Below, in pieces: positions 50,249 to 50,293 of a DNA stretch of 50,293 nucleotides (position 1 is the first letter of the stretch; the number at the start of each line of letters is the position of its first letter). The notes beneath the pieces were generated by a model, which did no database searches, was not told the origin of the DNA, and saw only the letters and a program-made list of their open reading frames with translations. Position numbers and translations under genes: made by a program. The stretch comes from Nemertoderma westbladi (lineage: Eukaryota > Xenacoelomorpha > Nemertodermatida > Nemertodermatidae): contig JAUCBJ010001479.1 of the NCBI GenBank assembly GCA_032718475.1, forward strand, positions 1 to 50,293, read 5' to 3'.

Positions 50249-50293
50249 CAGGGTGACTTTCCCCCATTACAGTATCCACAATACGCACAGATC

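Overview
This window is animal-type nuclear DNA from an AT-rich genome made almost entirely of nested retrotransposons. Large BEL/Pao LTR elements, RTE-like LINEs with (TAG)n tails, a CR1-like LINE piece and SINE-like tails point to an invertebrate metazoan. I cannot name the species or phylum. No complete host gene is visible; one 46-nt candidate host exon lies near the right edge.

Layout: (1) 1-17298 is BEL-1, whose 5' LTR is cut by the window start (base 1 aligns with base 16392 of the 3' LTR). It has a leader with three hairpin repeats, one 2858-codon Gag-PR-RT-RNaseH-IN polyprotein, and, after pol, about 3.7 kb of accessory coding sequence (called here aORF-A, B and C) whose last part carries CCHC zinc knuckles. 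(2) 17299-26011 is intergenic DNA with two RTE-like LINE copies. One is young, 5'-truncated and flanked by an 18-bp duplication; the other is longer and broken. A 17-bp-unit minisatellite follows. (3) 26012-42660 is a third RTE-like LINE copy split by BEL-2 (26658-42513, 15,856 bp). BEL-2 is complete, with two 1201-bp LTRs that differ at only about three positions I could see and a 5-bp ACTGG target duplication. Its gag-pol is split into three reading frames, and a broken relative of the BEL-1 accessory region lies after pol. (4) 42661-50293 holds a CR1-like fragment, a fourth RTE-like 3' end, SINE-like tails, the candidate exon, and the broken start of another gag-like gene with long poly-G and Asn-rich tracts.

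Most interesting system: BEL-1 carries ten copies of a 20-nt motif, all on the same strand, lying in two different codon phases and also outside genes. The core is a dyad, and its sequence variants keep the arms pairable by Watson-Crick or G-U pairs. This implies selection on RNA or DNA rather than protein. Together with the post-pol accessory region, related in part between the two distinct BEL elements of the window, it looks like an undescribed BEL/Pao accessory system. Coding frames were judged by eye; nothing was searched against databases.
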